Source: JBQTHD01 sp052390275 (GTDB taxonomy: Bacteria > Actinomycetota > Acidimicrobiia > Acidimicrobiales > AC-14). From it: a stretch of 15,087 nt of DNA. A program made the translations under genes and the position numbers. The notes under the pieces are model-generated. The model made no database searches and was not told where the DNA came from. It worked only from the letters and a program-made list of their open reading frames with translations. Location of the stretch: positions 1-15,087 of the forward strand of contig JBQTHD010000048.1 in assembly GCA_052390275.1 (NCBI GenBank), written 5' to 3'. Below are positions 1 to 6,614 of the stretch, one piece after another (positions within the stretch are counted from its first letter, which is position 1; every line of letters begins with the position of its first letter).

Positions 1-131
1 TCAATCTGATTGGGGGTGACCTGGTTTTCCCCTTGTCCGCGGGACTGGTTGTTGTTGTCGCGGGTGAACCTGGTTGGTTGGGGTAAGGTTTTGGGGTTGG
101 GCTGGTGGTGGGGGGCCGGTGGGGCGGGGTG
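1..131 (-). other. Probable error-rich continuation of the PBP2 gene at the sequence edge
   Basis: Reading on past the TGA at 132-134 in the same minus-strand frame gives 43 more codons. The last of these (about positions 3-40) spell GQGENQVTPNQI. This resembles the conserved PBP2 segment GQG..xVTPLQxA that follows the SxN-type motif in class B penicillin-binding proteins, and the DNNNQS just before it resembles the usual GDNxNxS. The reading between residue 442 and this motif looks nothing like the family. On the plus strand, 60 of the 71 bases at 61-131 are G or T, unlike the rest of the window. I infer that this is low-quality sequence at a contig end and that the real gene continues through it. 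A genuinely decayed gene end is the alternative. Confidence 0.6.
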
Positions 132-1460
132 TCACCCCCGGCCCGACGCCTCGAAGGGCAGATCCAATCCGGTTCGCGAGCCCAGCCCCATCTCCCGGGC
201 AACCTCCTGAATGGCGTCCTGACCGAGGCGCCCACGCCCCTCCCAGAAGCGCTGGCCCAGCAGGTAGAAGTAGACGTCGCTCGACACGGCCATGGCCCTG
301 ACCATGTCGACCCGGCCGTGGGCCTTGCCCCGAGCGTTCTGAAAGGTCCGGGGCGGGTTCCCCACCTTGATCGAACCGGTGTCCTCCACGGTCTGGCCGG
401 CAGACACCAGCCCTGCGTCCAAACCAGCCCGGGCGGTGACCAACTTGAAGGTTGACCCGGGGGGATAGAGCCCCTGGATCACCCGGTTGTTCAGCGGATA
501 GCGGTTCTCGGGGGCCTGGAGGGCACTGAAGACCGATTCGGGGATGCCGTCGACGAAGGCGCTCGGGTCGTAGCTGGGAGACGAAGCCATGGCCAGAACT
601 GAGCCGTCCCGCGGATCGAGCAGGACAGCGGAACCGGCAGTGGCCAGGAAGCGCTTGAGTTGCTCCACATCGAAGACGTTCCGGGCCGCCTCCAGGCCCT
701 GGGCCAGGGACTCCTCGGCCACCTGCTGGAGGCCCAGGTCGATACTGAGAACCACGTCGTTGCCCGGAACCGCCGGCTTGAGGCTCAGGGTGCGCAGAAC
801 CCGGCCCTCGCGATCGACCTCCAACTTCTCGATGGACGGTTCGCCTCGAAGGTCCGACTCGTAGGCCAGCTCCACACCGGACTTCCCAATGGTGTCCCCG
901 GGTCGATAGTCCTCGTCGGGCCGGGCCGCCAGTTCCCGATCGTTGATCTGGCCGGCGTAGCCCAGGGCCTGTGCGGCCAGGGATCCATGGGGGTAGCGCC
1001 GGCGGGTCCGCTCCACCGCCGCCACCCCGGGGAACTCGGCCGCGTGCTCGCTGAGGAACACCAGGGTCTCCTCTGCGATGGCGTCGGCCACCGGAACCGG
1101 CTTGAACGGGCTGAACCGGGCGTCGGCCAGGCGAGCGTCGAGGTCGGCTCGGGTGATACCCAGCAGGACGGCCAGGCGGTCGAGGACGTCGGGTCGCTCG
1201 GCCACCGCGGCCCGGTCCACCACCACCGCCGCAACCACGTCGTTGTCCACCAGAACCTGACCGTGGCGGTCCAGAATCCGGCCCCGGGGTGCTTCGGAAT
1301 AGATGAGGCGGACCCGGTTCTGCTGGGCCTCCACCGCCAGTGACGGTCCGGCCAGGATCTGGAGATACCAGAGGCGAGCCAGCATGGCCCCGAAGAGGGA
1401 GATGACGACTACGCCCACCACGCTCAGGCGCAGGACCGAGGACGGAGCATTACGGCGCAC
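132..1460 (-). CDS. mrdA: Penicillin-binding protein 2 (elongasome transpeptidase), C-terminus missing
   Basis: Class B PBP that cross-links peptidoglycan during side-wall growth, working with RodA and the MreBCD complex at the membrane. Visible parts: basic N-terminus and one membrane segment (about residues 11-33), the PBP dimerisation start EAPRGRILDRHG (57-67), GKSGVELAYE (192-201), and the transpeptidase domain with catalytic STFK (Ser336, Lys339) and SSD (393-395), the SxN-equivalent, which is often SxD in PBP2. The KTG motif is absent because the frame meets TGA after EASGRG at residue 442, whereas the family usually exceeds 600 residues. The stop is probably a sequence error. The GTG start at 1460 is the only good one, since an in-frame TGA lies a few codons upstream; its ribosome site is weak. 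It lies 104 bp after mreD, in the usual mre cluster order. Confidence 0.88.
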   Translation of the reverse strand: MRRNAPSSVLRLSVVGVVVISLFGAMLARLWYLQILAGPSLAVEAQQNRVRLIYSEAPRGRILDRHGQVLVDNDVVAAVVVDRAAVAERPDVLDRLAVLLGITRADLDARLADARFSPFKPVPVADAIAEETLVFLSEHAAEFPGVAAVERTRRRYPHGSLAAQALGYAGQINDRELAARPDEDYRPGDTIGKSGVELAYESDLRGEPSIEKLEVDREGRVLRTLSLKPAVPGNDVVLSIDLGLQQVAEESLAQGLEAARNVFDVEQLKRFLATAGSAVLLDPRDGSVLAMASSPSYDPSAFVDGIPESVFSALQAPENRYPLNNRVIQGLYPPGSTFKLVTARAGLDAGLVSAGQTVEDTGSIKVGNPPRTFQNARGKAHGRVDMVRAMAVSSDVYFYLLGQRFWEGRGRLGQDAIQEVAREMGLGSRTGLDLPFEASGRG

Positions 1461-1485
1461 TGGGGTCCCAGTGTTTCACTTCAGC

Positions 1486-1501
1486 AGGCCGGTTTCGGCC
1501 T
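1486..1501 (-). other. Small inverted repeat between mreD and mrdA
   Basis: AGGCCG and CGGCCT form a perfect 6-bp dyad around a 4-base loop, inside the 104-bp gap between the mreD stop and the mrdA start. There is no T-run after it in the direction of transcription, so it is not a convincing terminator. It could be a weak attenuating or mRNA-processing hairpin that sets the level of mrdA relative to mreBCD. It may also be chance in DNA this GC-rich. Confidence 0.25.
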
Positions 1502-1564
1502 CGGGCTACGGCGCTTCCTCCAAGAATCGTCCCGGGCACGGCGGAGTCGACGGGTTGGCCCGGG

Positions 1565-2074
1565 CTATTGCGGGTTTGATGAGTTGGCCAGGGCCCAGGC
1601 CATGGCTCGGCTTCCGGCCGGAGCCAGCAGGGTGTTCACCCCGGCCACGACCACCACCACCCAGAGCAGGCGGTCGACCACCACCGGTCGACCCAGGGCC
1701 CAGGCGACACAGGCCCACAGCACTACGCCGATAGCGCTGGCTGCAGCCACGGCCATCAGGCGCAGGGGTCCGGAGAAGGCCAGCATCGAGTCCCGCAGCA
1801 CGCCAACGCCGTGGCCCACCAGCGTGTAGACGAGGCTGGTCAGCCCGAAAGGGCTGTTAAGGAAGATGTCGGAAAGCAGCCCGGCCACGAAGCCCAGCGC
1901 TGCCCCCCGTTCGGGCCCTCCCGCCAGCGCGGCAGTGATGGGGACCAGGAGCATGATCTCGGGCCGGGCGCCGGCCAGTTGCAACGGGCCGGCCACCACC
2001 GTGTGGAGCAGCAGGGCGGCCAACATCACCAGGGGGACGCGAAACCGAGGATCGGCGGTCAACCGGGCGTCCAC
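1565..2074 (-). CDS. mreD: Rod shape-determining protein MreD
   Basis: Small polytopic membrane protein of the elongasome that associates with MreC. The 169-residue product has about five hydrophobic segments and the MreD-like stretch GFVAGLLSDIFLNSPFGL followed by SLVYTLVGH. I chose the GTG at 2074, which overlaps the mreC stop by 16 bp. The frame is open further upstream to 2392, but that extension is a Gly/Pro/Arg-rich shadow of mreC with no membrane character. The overlap points to translational coupling with mreC; the ribosome site is poor, which fits coupling. Family assignment rests on hydrophobic pattern, the conserved stretch and position, because MreD sequences diverge strongly. Confidence 0.85.
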   Translation of the reverse strand: MDARLTADPRFRVPLVMLAALLLHTVVAGPLQLAGARPEIMLLVPITAALAGGPERGAALGFVAGLLSDIFLNSPFGLTSLVYTLVGHGVGVLRDSMLAFSGPLRLMAVAAASAIGVVLWACVAWALGRPVVVDRLLWVVVVVAGVNTLLAPAGSRAMAWALANSSNPQ

Positions 2075-2892
2075 AGCAGGACCCGGACCAATTGCAGGCG
2101 GCTCAGGTCGACCGCCGGCTCGACCTCCACCTCCTGGGCCAGAGCGCCGGGCACCACCTTGGCCCGGGCAACCCGGCCGACCGGGACCTGGGGCGGGAAC
2201 AATCCGCCCTGGAGACCGCTGGTCACCACCACCTCCCCGGTGGCCACCGGAGCCTCCACCGAGATGAAGTCCAGGCCCAGTCGGCGGCGGGCCCCTTCGC
2301 CCCGGGCCACCCCCACCTCCCCTGACGCGGCCAGCCTCACCCCGACGGCCGAGGAGGGGTCGGTCAGCACCAGGACAGTGGCCCGGTCCCAACTCACGTC
2401 GGTGATCCGCCCCACCAGGCCGGCCTCGGTGACCACCGGCATGCCCTCCTTCAGCCGATGACCCTCCCCCCGGTCGATTTCCACCGTGACCTGGAAGTTC
2501 GAGGGGGCATAGGCCACCACCCGAGCGGCCACCGACGGTGTTTCGGCGGCGAAGTCCAGGCCGGAGAGCGCGAGGAGAAGCTGGCGCTCCCGCTCGGCGT
2601 CGGCCCCGCGGAGGGCATCGGACCGGGCCTCATCCAGTTCGCGGCGAAGCCGGTCGTTCTCGGCCCGCAACCCGCTGTAGCGCCCGACCGCCCCGAACAG
2701 ATTGGTCACCGGCGACACCGCCCGCCCGAGCAGGTTCTGCACCGGGGCGAACGCACCCTTGAGACCCGACCGGGCCGAGTCGAAACTGCCATCTCCGGAT
2801 CCCCGGAAGTCCAAGGTGATGACCGTCACCGAGGTGAGGACGAGCAGGACCAGGGTGAACCGTCGTCGTCTGGTCCGTCGGCGGACAACCAC
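2059..2892 (-). CDS. mreC: Rod shape-determining protein MreC
   Basis: Bitopic membrane protein that links the cytoplasmic MreB filament to periplasmic or extracytoplasmic wall synthases and activates PBP2. The 277-residue product starts with a cluster of arginines, then one membrane segment (about 12-28), a coiled coil rich in Glu, Arg and Leu (about 74-110), and the beta-domain core: VAYAPSNFQVTVEIDRG (127-143), GMPVVTEAGLVGRITDV and the later TSGLQGGLFPPQVPVGRV. The GTG at 2892 is the furthest upstream possible start because an in-frame TAA lies at 2899-2901. It is 41 bp downstream of mreB, so it is probably in the same transcript. Length is normal for the family. Confidence 0.92.
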   Translation of the reverse strand: MVVRRRTRRRRFTLVLLVLTSVTVITLDFRGSGDGSFDSARSGLKGAFAPVQNLLGRAVSPVTNLFGAVGRYSGLRAENDRLRRELDEARSDALRGADAERERQLLLALSGLDFAAETPSVAARVVAYAPSNFQVTVEIDRGEGHRLKEGMPVVTEAGLVGRITDVSWDRATVLVLTDPSSAVGVRLAASGEVGVARGEGARRRLGLDFISVEAPVATGEVVVTSGLQGGLFPPQVPVGRVARAKVVPGALAQEVEVEPAVDLSRLQLVRVLLWTPG

Positions 2893-2933
2893 CCGGTCTT
2901 AGCGCTTTGGAGCTATCTAGCGCCGACAGACCA

Positions 2934-3971
2934 TTAGCGCTCGCCGCCGTTGGAAAGGACCTGGCGCAAGACGTCAAACTCCTCCAGGCACTGCCCGGCA
3001 CCGAGGGCCACGGAGAACAACGGGTTGCGAGCGATGACAATGGGCATGCCCGTCTCCTCTGACAGCCGCACATCCAGACCGTGGAGCAATGCGCCGCCCC
3101 CGGTCAACACGATCCCCTTCTCCATGATGTCGGCGGCCAACTCGGGCGGGGTCTTGTCCAAGGTGGTCTTGACCGCATCGATGATTGCGGTCACCGGTTC
3201 CTCCAGTGCCCGGCGGATCTCCTCGGTGGTGGTCACCACGGTTTTGGGCAGGCCGGTGACCAGGTCGCGACCGCGGATCTCGGCGTGCATCTCCTCCTGG
3301 AGGGGATAGGCCGAACCCATGGCGATCTTGACTTCCTCCGCCGTGCGATCCCCGAGCGCCAGGCTGTACTCCTTCTTGATGAACGAGACGATGGCCTCGT
3401 CCAACTCGTCGCCCCCCACCCGGGCCGACTGGCTGGTGACGATGCCTCCCAGGGAGATCACGGCCACCTCGGTGGTGCCCCCGCCGATGTCGACCACCAT
3501 GTTCCCGGTGGGCTCGTGAACGGGCAACCCTGCGCCGATGGCCGCGGCCATGGGCTCTTCGATGATGAACGGGGTCTTGCGGGCGCCGGCGTACTCGGCC
3601 GCCTCCTGAACTGCCCGCTTCTCCACCCCGGTGACGCCGGACGGAACGCAGATGACCATGCGGGGCTTGGTCCAGCGCCGCTGGTGAACGCGGTTGATGA
3701 AATAGCGCAGCATCTTCTCGGTGATCTCGAAGTTGTTGATCACCCCGTCCTTGAGGGGGCGGATGGCCTGGATGTGGCTGGGGGTCCGGCCGATCATCCG
3801 CTTGGCCTCCAGCCCCACAGCCAGCGGGCGGCCGTCGCGAACGCTGACAGCCACCACCGAGGGCTCGTTCAGGACGATTCCCCGGCCTCGCAGGTAGACC
3901 AGGGTGTTGGCCGTGCCCAGGTCCACGGCCATGTCCCGACCCAGGAGTCCGGGGAAGGGGTTGTCTGACAT
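2934..3971 (-). CDS. mreB: Rod shape-determining protein MreB (bacterial actin)
   Basis: Actin-fold ATPase that polymerises under the membrane and orients the side-wall synthesis machinery. The actin signatures are all present: phosphate-1 loop DLGTANT (17-23), connect/phosphate-2 VDIGGGTTEVAVISLGG (160-176), and the adenosine-contacting LTGGGALLHGLD (289-300). EEPMAAAIGAG (138-148) is typical of MreB. The 345-residue length is standard. The ATG at 3971 has an excellent ribosome site, AAGGAGG at 3979-3985 with a 7-base spacer. It is the first gene of mreB-mreC-mreD-mrdA and is preceded by a 230-bp leader with several dyads. MreB is present only in some actinobacteria, so its presence argues for a rod-shaped lineage. 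Confidence 0.97.
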   Translation of the reverse strand: MSDNPFPGLLGRDMAVDLGTANTLVYLRGRGIVLNEPSVVAVSVRDGRPLAVGLEAKRMIGRTPSHIQAIRPLKDGVINNFEITEKMLRYFINRVHQRRWTKPRMVICVPSGVTGVEKRAVQEAAEYAGARKTPFIIEEPMAAAIGAGLPVHEPTGNMVVDIGGGTTEVAVISLGGIVTSQSARVGGDELDEAIVSFIKKEYSLALGDRTAEEVKIAMGSAYPLQEEMHAEIRGRDLVTGLPKTVVTTTEEIRRALEEPVTAIIDAVKTTLDKTPPELAADIMEKGIVLTGGGALLHGLDVRLSEETGMPIVIARNPLFSVALGAGQCLEEFDVLRQVLSNGGER

Positions 3972-4201
3972 GTCAGGCCCTCCTTGATCGGTGCGTGAAC
4001 GAGGACGGCAGGGGCGGTGAACCTCGAAGGTTCATCCCCGTGTCACCCGTACCGGCCAGCCGGTAACGGTGGCTTTCGAACAGGATCCGGCACCAAGAGA
4101 TCTCCGGAGGCTATGCCCCCCTGAGAGGGGGTCACAACCGCCGCCCGCAACCCGGCCAGATGCCGGCCGGCAGGTCGAAGTCCGGCCCTTTCAGTCGGGG
4201 A
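3972..4201 (-). promoter_or_regulatory. Dyad-rich leader and likely promoter region of mreBCD
   Basis: This 230-bp gap between ndk and mreB has no coding region but holds several perfect dyads. These are 4018-4034 (7-bp arms, loop CGA), 4050-4065 (7-bp arms, 2-base spacer), the palindrome CTCCGGAG at 4102-4109, 4117-4131 (five C, TGAGA, five G), and near the ndk stop both the 12-bp palindrome at 4161-4172 and an overlapping 6-bp-arm hairpin at 4152-4170. A weak promoter-like pair reads TTGTGA (4137-4132) and TAGCCT (4113-4108) on the minus strand with an 18-bp spacer. Only seven of the twelve bases match consensus, so I do not insist on it. The two dyads nearest mreB could be mRNA hairpins or a paired operator; the one near ndk may help end ndk transcription, though no T-run follows. 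Confidence 0.4.
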
Positions 4202-4627
4202 TCACTGAGGCAGGTGGGGATAGAAGAGGGCGATCTCCCGGGTGGCGCTCTCGGTCGAATCCGACCCGTGGACCAGGTTCTCACTCTTGCTGGCCGCCAG
4301 GTCTCCCCGGATGGTCCCCGGCGGGGCCTGGCGGGCGTCGGTGTCGCCCATAAGGCGTCGCACCATGGCCACGGTGCCTTCCGGGCCCTCGATCACGGCC
4401 ACGAAGGCCGGGCCTCCGGTCATGAACTCGATGAGGCTCCCGAAGAAGGGCGCGTCACGGTGCTGGGCGTAGTGCACCTCGGCGGTGGCCCGATCGATGG
4501 TTCGCAGATCTGCCGCCACCAGGCGAAGGCCCTTGGCCTCGAACCGGCGGGTGATCTCACCCACCAACCCCCGCTCCACGGCGTCGGGCTTACAGATGAT
4601 CAGGGATCGTTCCAGAGGTTTCGTCAT
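4202..4627 (-). CDS. ndk: Nucleoside diphosphate kinase
   Basis: Transfers the gamma phosphate from ATP to nucleoside diphosphates through a phosphohistidine, balancing the (d)NTP pools in the cytoplasm. The 141-residue product has IICKPDAVERGL at the N-terminus (Lys13), VHYAQH (51-56), FFGSLIEFMTGGP (61-73) and the active-site stretch NLVHGSDS, with catalytic His120. Length and motif order are normal. I chose the ATG at 4627, giving MTKPLERSL; a GTG at 4639 would add four residues. Neither start has a clear ribosome site, and a perfect dyad touches the ATG. It is a separate unit from mreB judging by the 230-bp gap, although both lie on the same strand. Confidence 0.96.
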   Translation of the reverse strand: MTKPLERSLIICKPDAVERGLVGEITRRFEAKGLRLVAADLRTIDRATAEVHYAQHRDAPFFGSLIEFMTGGPAFVAVIEGPEGTVAMVRRLMGDTDARQAPPGTIRGDLAASKSENLVHGSDSTESATREIALFYPHLPQ

Positions 4628-4652
4628 GGCGGCCGGCACAATACCGGCCGCC
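4628..4652 (-). promoter_or_regulatory. Perfect 9-bp inverted repeat abutting the ndk start
   Basis: Arms at 4628-4636 and 4644-4652 are exact reverse complements, all G and C, around a 7-base loop at 4637-4643. The 3' arm ends on the base just before the ATG at 4627, and the alternative GTG at 4639 sits in the loop. In an mRNA with a leader this stem would hide the ribosome site; in DNA it could be an operator. The loop strand also reads TATTGT, a possible -10 box. That would give a nearly leaderless ndk mRNA, which is common in actinobacteria, but I see no matching -35 element. Confidence 0.45.
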
Positions 4653-4728
4653 GTACCATCCCTACCTTCTCGCCCACCTGCAACTATCTACAAACCCCAT
4701 GACTGAGAGCGGGGACCCGGAACCGTTC

Positions 4729-5724
4729 TTAGGGCTTGATGGCCGAGACGGTGGCGGGGCCGCCGCTGGACCAGTCGTAGATGGAACGACCGGGGATGCC
4801 CAACTCGGCCAGCACTGCCCGGAACTTGGCGTAGTCATCGGCGGTGGCGGTGGTGCCGATGCCGCCGGCCACGTGAATGCGGGCTTCTCCCACCTGGCGG
4901 CGGATGCGGGCGACGTTTTCGAGGGTGTTGCGTCGCGGGTCACGGAAGCCCGAGGCCGCGGTGCGGTCGGTCCAGTAGGACATGGGCACCCATATGCCGT
5001 AGAAGGAGCGGATGGCCGCCCAGGGGAAGTTGGGCCAGAAGGCGGGGTTGACCACTTCGAGCAGAACCGGGGGGAGCACGATCGCCGCCACCGGGCGGCC
5101 GGCGGCGGCCGTGTGGGTGCGTCGGGACAGATCCACCAGGCGGGCTGAACGCACCGCCGGATCGGCCACCGCTCGGGACTCGATGTCGATGCCGATGGCG
5201 TCGAACGGCCTTCCCCCGGGGGCGAAACGGAGCATGGCCCGGACCCGGCGCAGATCGGCCTCCACGTCGACGAACTCGGGCAGGTACCAGCCCACCACCC
5301 GCATCCTCCGGGCCTTGGCCCGGGCCATGAACTGGGCCAGAAGTTCGGGCGACACCAGGTCCCCCGGGGCCCTGGGGTCACGCGACCGCGACGCCTGGAT
5401 GAACAGCGTCCGGGCCCCGGCATCGGCCATGCGGTCCACGTCGGCCGGCACCACCCGCGGCCGCCCGTTGGAATGAGCCGGGTTGAAGTCGAAGACATCC
5501 ACCCAGGCGCCGGTGGCATCGAAGGTTTCTGCGGCTGCCTGCTCATGCTCGGCGGCGGTATGAGCCTCGGCCGATCCCCGGTTGTCGATAACAGGGTCCA
5601 ACCCGACCAGGGCTGACACCACGATCAACAACAGCATCGTCACCCTCAGCCGGCTCATTCGCACCAGCACACTTTGGCTCAACCGGTGCGGCGACACCAG
5701 CCGCGCCGGCAACGGTTTAGCCAC
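4729..5724 (-). CDS. Membrane-anchored or secreted TIM-barrel-like protein, function unknown
   Basis: 331 residues from a GTG at 5724 with GGAG six bases upstream (plus-strand CTCC at 5731-5734). A basic N-terminus and one hydrophobic segment (about 25-42) suggest a signal peptide or anchor; an ATG at 5658 (residue 23) would give a more usual signal peptide. The rest alternates strands and helices as in a beta/alpha barrel: TGAWVDVFDFN (71-81), ARTLFIQAS (104-112), MRVVGWYLPEF (141-151), FDAIGIDIESR (174-184), PVAAIVLPP (211-219), GIWVPMSYW (243-251) and IHVAGGIG (283-290). Acidic residues at strand ends (Asp178, Asp180, Glu182) would suit a glycoside-hydrolase-like active site. I cannot name the family, and a catalytic role is inference. 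It has its own gap upstream and 101 bp to ndk, so its link to the neighbouring wall genes is positional only. Confidence 0.75.
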   Translation of the reverse strand: MAKPLPARLVSPHRLSQSVLVRMSRLRVTMLLLIVVSALVGLDPVIDNRGSAEAHTAAEHEQAAAETFDATGAWVDVFDFNPAHSNGRPRVVPADVDRMADAGARTLFIQASRSRDPRAPGDLVSPELLAQFMARAKARRMRVVGWYLPEFVDVEADLRRVRAMLRFAPGGRPFDAIGIDIESRAVADPAVRSARLVDLSRRTHTAAAGRPVAAIVLPPVLLEVVNPAFWPNFPWAAIRSFYGIWVPMSYWTDRTAASGFRDPRRNTLENVARIRRQVGEARIHVAGGIGTTATADDYAKFRAVLAELGIPGRSIYDWSSGGPATVSAIKP

Positions 5725-5839
5725 GTTTCACTCCATCTAAAGCGGGGTCTTCGCAAAAACGCATGTTGCAAACGGTCGCGTGTCGCCCCTGGCCAGGGCC
5801 ACCCCAGCGGGTACCGGTTGGACCGGCGAGACTGGCGGC

Positions 5840-6262
5840 ATGGAAGTGGGCTCAGCAGATTCGGGGATCATCATGGTGGGGCAGCCCATCGAGCTTGCCG
5901 ACCTTCGGGAGTTGGCGGCTGAGACCTTCGGCGACTTCGTCAAGGCAGTCGTGGACGTGTCCCGTCGGGTAATGGCCCTCGGGGCCCAGTTGCACTCGGA
6001 CGAGGAGGCCTTCCTTCTGGAGCGGGGTTCGCGACAGGCGGATCTGTGGGGTGTCAACCTCTACCCCGCCTTCTTCAGGGACGACTCCTCAGGGGGCGAC
6101 TCCTCAGGGGGCGACTCCTCAGGGGGCGAGGACTTCGTGGAGTTCGACTCGATGATCAATCTGCGGCCCACTTCCGGCAACCGTTCGAGGTCGGTCGAGG
6201 ACCCTACGACCAGGCAGGCAATCCTTGAGGTCATCGGAGCGTTGGTGGTCAGCGGTGGCTGA
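5840..6262 (+). CDS. DUF5674-like small protein
   Basis: 140 residues from the ATG at 5840. The conserved core reads LRELAAETFGDFVKAVVDV (22-40), ALGAQLHSDEEAFLLERGS (46-64), DLWGVNLYP (68-76) and FVEFDSMINLRPTSGNRSRSV (99-119). From memory this matches the uncharacterised family DUF5674, whose function is unknown. Starts are uncertain: ATG 5873 is also possible, but it would remove the hydrophobic GIIMV that looks like the first beta strand. The loop between DLWGVNLYP and FVEFDS is lengthened by a DSSGG triplet repeat (82-96). The gene points against folC and the TIM-barrel gene on either side and overlaps the next gene, so the two are probably co-expressed. No catalytic residues can be assigned; the conserved His52-x-Asp and Asn113-Arg are only suggestive. 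Confidence 0.8.
   Translation: MEVGSADSGIIMVGQPIELADLRELAAETFGDFVKAVVDVSRRVMALGAQLHSDEEAFLLERGSRQADLWGVNLYPAFFRDDSSGGDSSGGDSSGGEDFVEFDSMINLRPTSGNRSRSVEDPTTRQAILEVIGALVVSGG
6083..6127 (+). repeat. Three perfect 15-bp tandem repeats inside the DUF5674-like gene
   Basis: The unit GACTCCTCAGGGGGC occurs three times head to tail with no mismatch and encodes DSSGG three times in frame (residues 82-96). Because the unit is a multiple of three, gain or loss of copies would change only the length of a surface loop. Perfect identity, including third-codon positions, indicates recent expansion, for example by replication slippage. Confidence 0.95.
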
Positions 6263-6599
6263 CCTCACCCGCTACGCACACCCCGGGCTGGCCGCCGGGC
6301 GGTGGTACCAGCTCTCGTTGGATGAGCAGATGGGCAATGTGGGCAGCGAAGTGAGCCGGGCCCTGACCTCATGGCGATCCGGCAACGAGGTCCGCATGCT
6401 CGCCGCCCTGGCGCGGGCGCTGGAGCTGCTCGATCTGACGTCGGCCGACCCGCGCCTGGTCGGCCGACTTCGTGAGATCCGTCGGGCCCGGGAAGTGCTG
6501 GCCGACTTTCTGGTGGGCGGAAACGTCTACGGCTCAACCGCCGAGTTCCTGCAGTCCTACTTCGACGCCTTCGCCCTGGCCGCCCGTCGGGGCCGATAG
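6255..6599 (+). CDS. Small helical protein of unknown function paired with the DUF5674-like gene
   Basis: 114 residues from a GTG at 6255, which overlaps the preceding stop by 8 bp and suggests translational coupling; its ribosome site would lie inside the upstream gene. The frame is open further upstream (GTG at 6225), but that extension is a shadow of the neighbour. The sequence looks entirely helical: GRWYQLSLDEQMGNVGSEVS (15-34), MLAALARALELLDLT (48-62), LREIRRAREVLADFLVG (72-88), NVYGSTAEFLQSYFDAFALAAR (90-111). It is soluble, with no membrane segment or signal. From memory, similar small proteins with the order GRW..LSLxEQ..N.GSEV..A / ALELLDLT..DPR / REVLADF occur in other bacteria, but I know of no named function. 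It ends 15 bp from the convergent folC stop. Confidence 0.75.
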   Translation: MADLTRYAHPGLAAGRWYQLSLDEQMGNVGSEVSRALTSWRSGNEVRMLAALARALELLDLTSADPRLVGRLREIRRAREVLADFLVGGNVYGSTAEFLQSYFDAFALAARRGR

Positions 6600-6600
6600 G

Positions 6601-6614
6601 CCGAGCTCTCTCGG
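6601..6614. terminator. Short dyad filling the gap between two convergent genes
   Basis: CCGAG and CTCGG flank a 4-base loop, and the dyad occupies almost exactly the 15 bp between the plus-strand stop at 6599 and the minus-strand folC stop at 6615. On the plus-strand RNA, one wobble and one G-C pair could extend the stem into the stop codon. It sits where a bidirectional terminator is needed, but the stem is short and no T-run follows on either side. Confidence 0.3.

Noticed and set aside
61..131. G-rich plus strand as a G-quadruplex or regulatory element
   Set aside because: It lies at the window edge and within what should be PBP2 coding sequence that has lost its expected protein content, so base-call error explains it better.
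393..395. SSD in PBP2 as a mutated SxN motif (motif location: residues 393-395 of the mrdA product)
   Set aside because: Numbers given are residues. SxD is a common natural variant in PBP2 proteins (SSDxYFY), so this is not evidence of inactivation.
2075..2392. Upstream extension of mreD
   Set aside because: The extra 106 residues are Gly/Pro/Arg low-complexity sequence read out of frame through mreC; the GTG at 2074 gives a normal MreD.
3081..3968. Long plus-strand open frame opposite mreB
   Set aside because: It mirrors the codon structure of mreB on the other strand, is Gly/His/Asp-rich with no family resemblance, and mreB itself is certain. Typical GC-rich antisense shadow.
4662..5546. 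Minus-strand open frame overlapping the TIM-barrel gene in another frame
   Set aside because: Pro/Ser/Trp/Arg-rich shadow translation. The other frame has a signal segment, regular strand-helix pattern and proper ribosome site.
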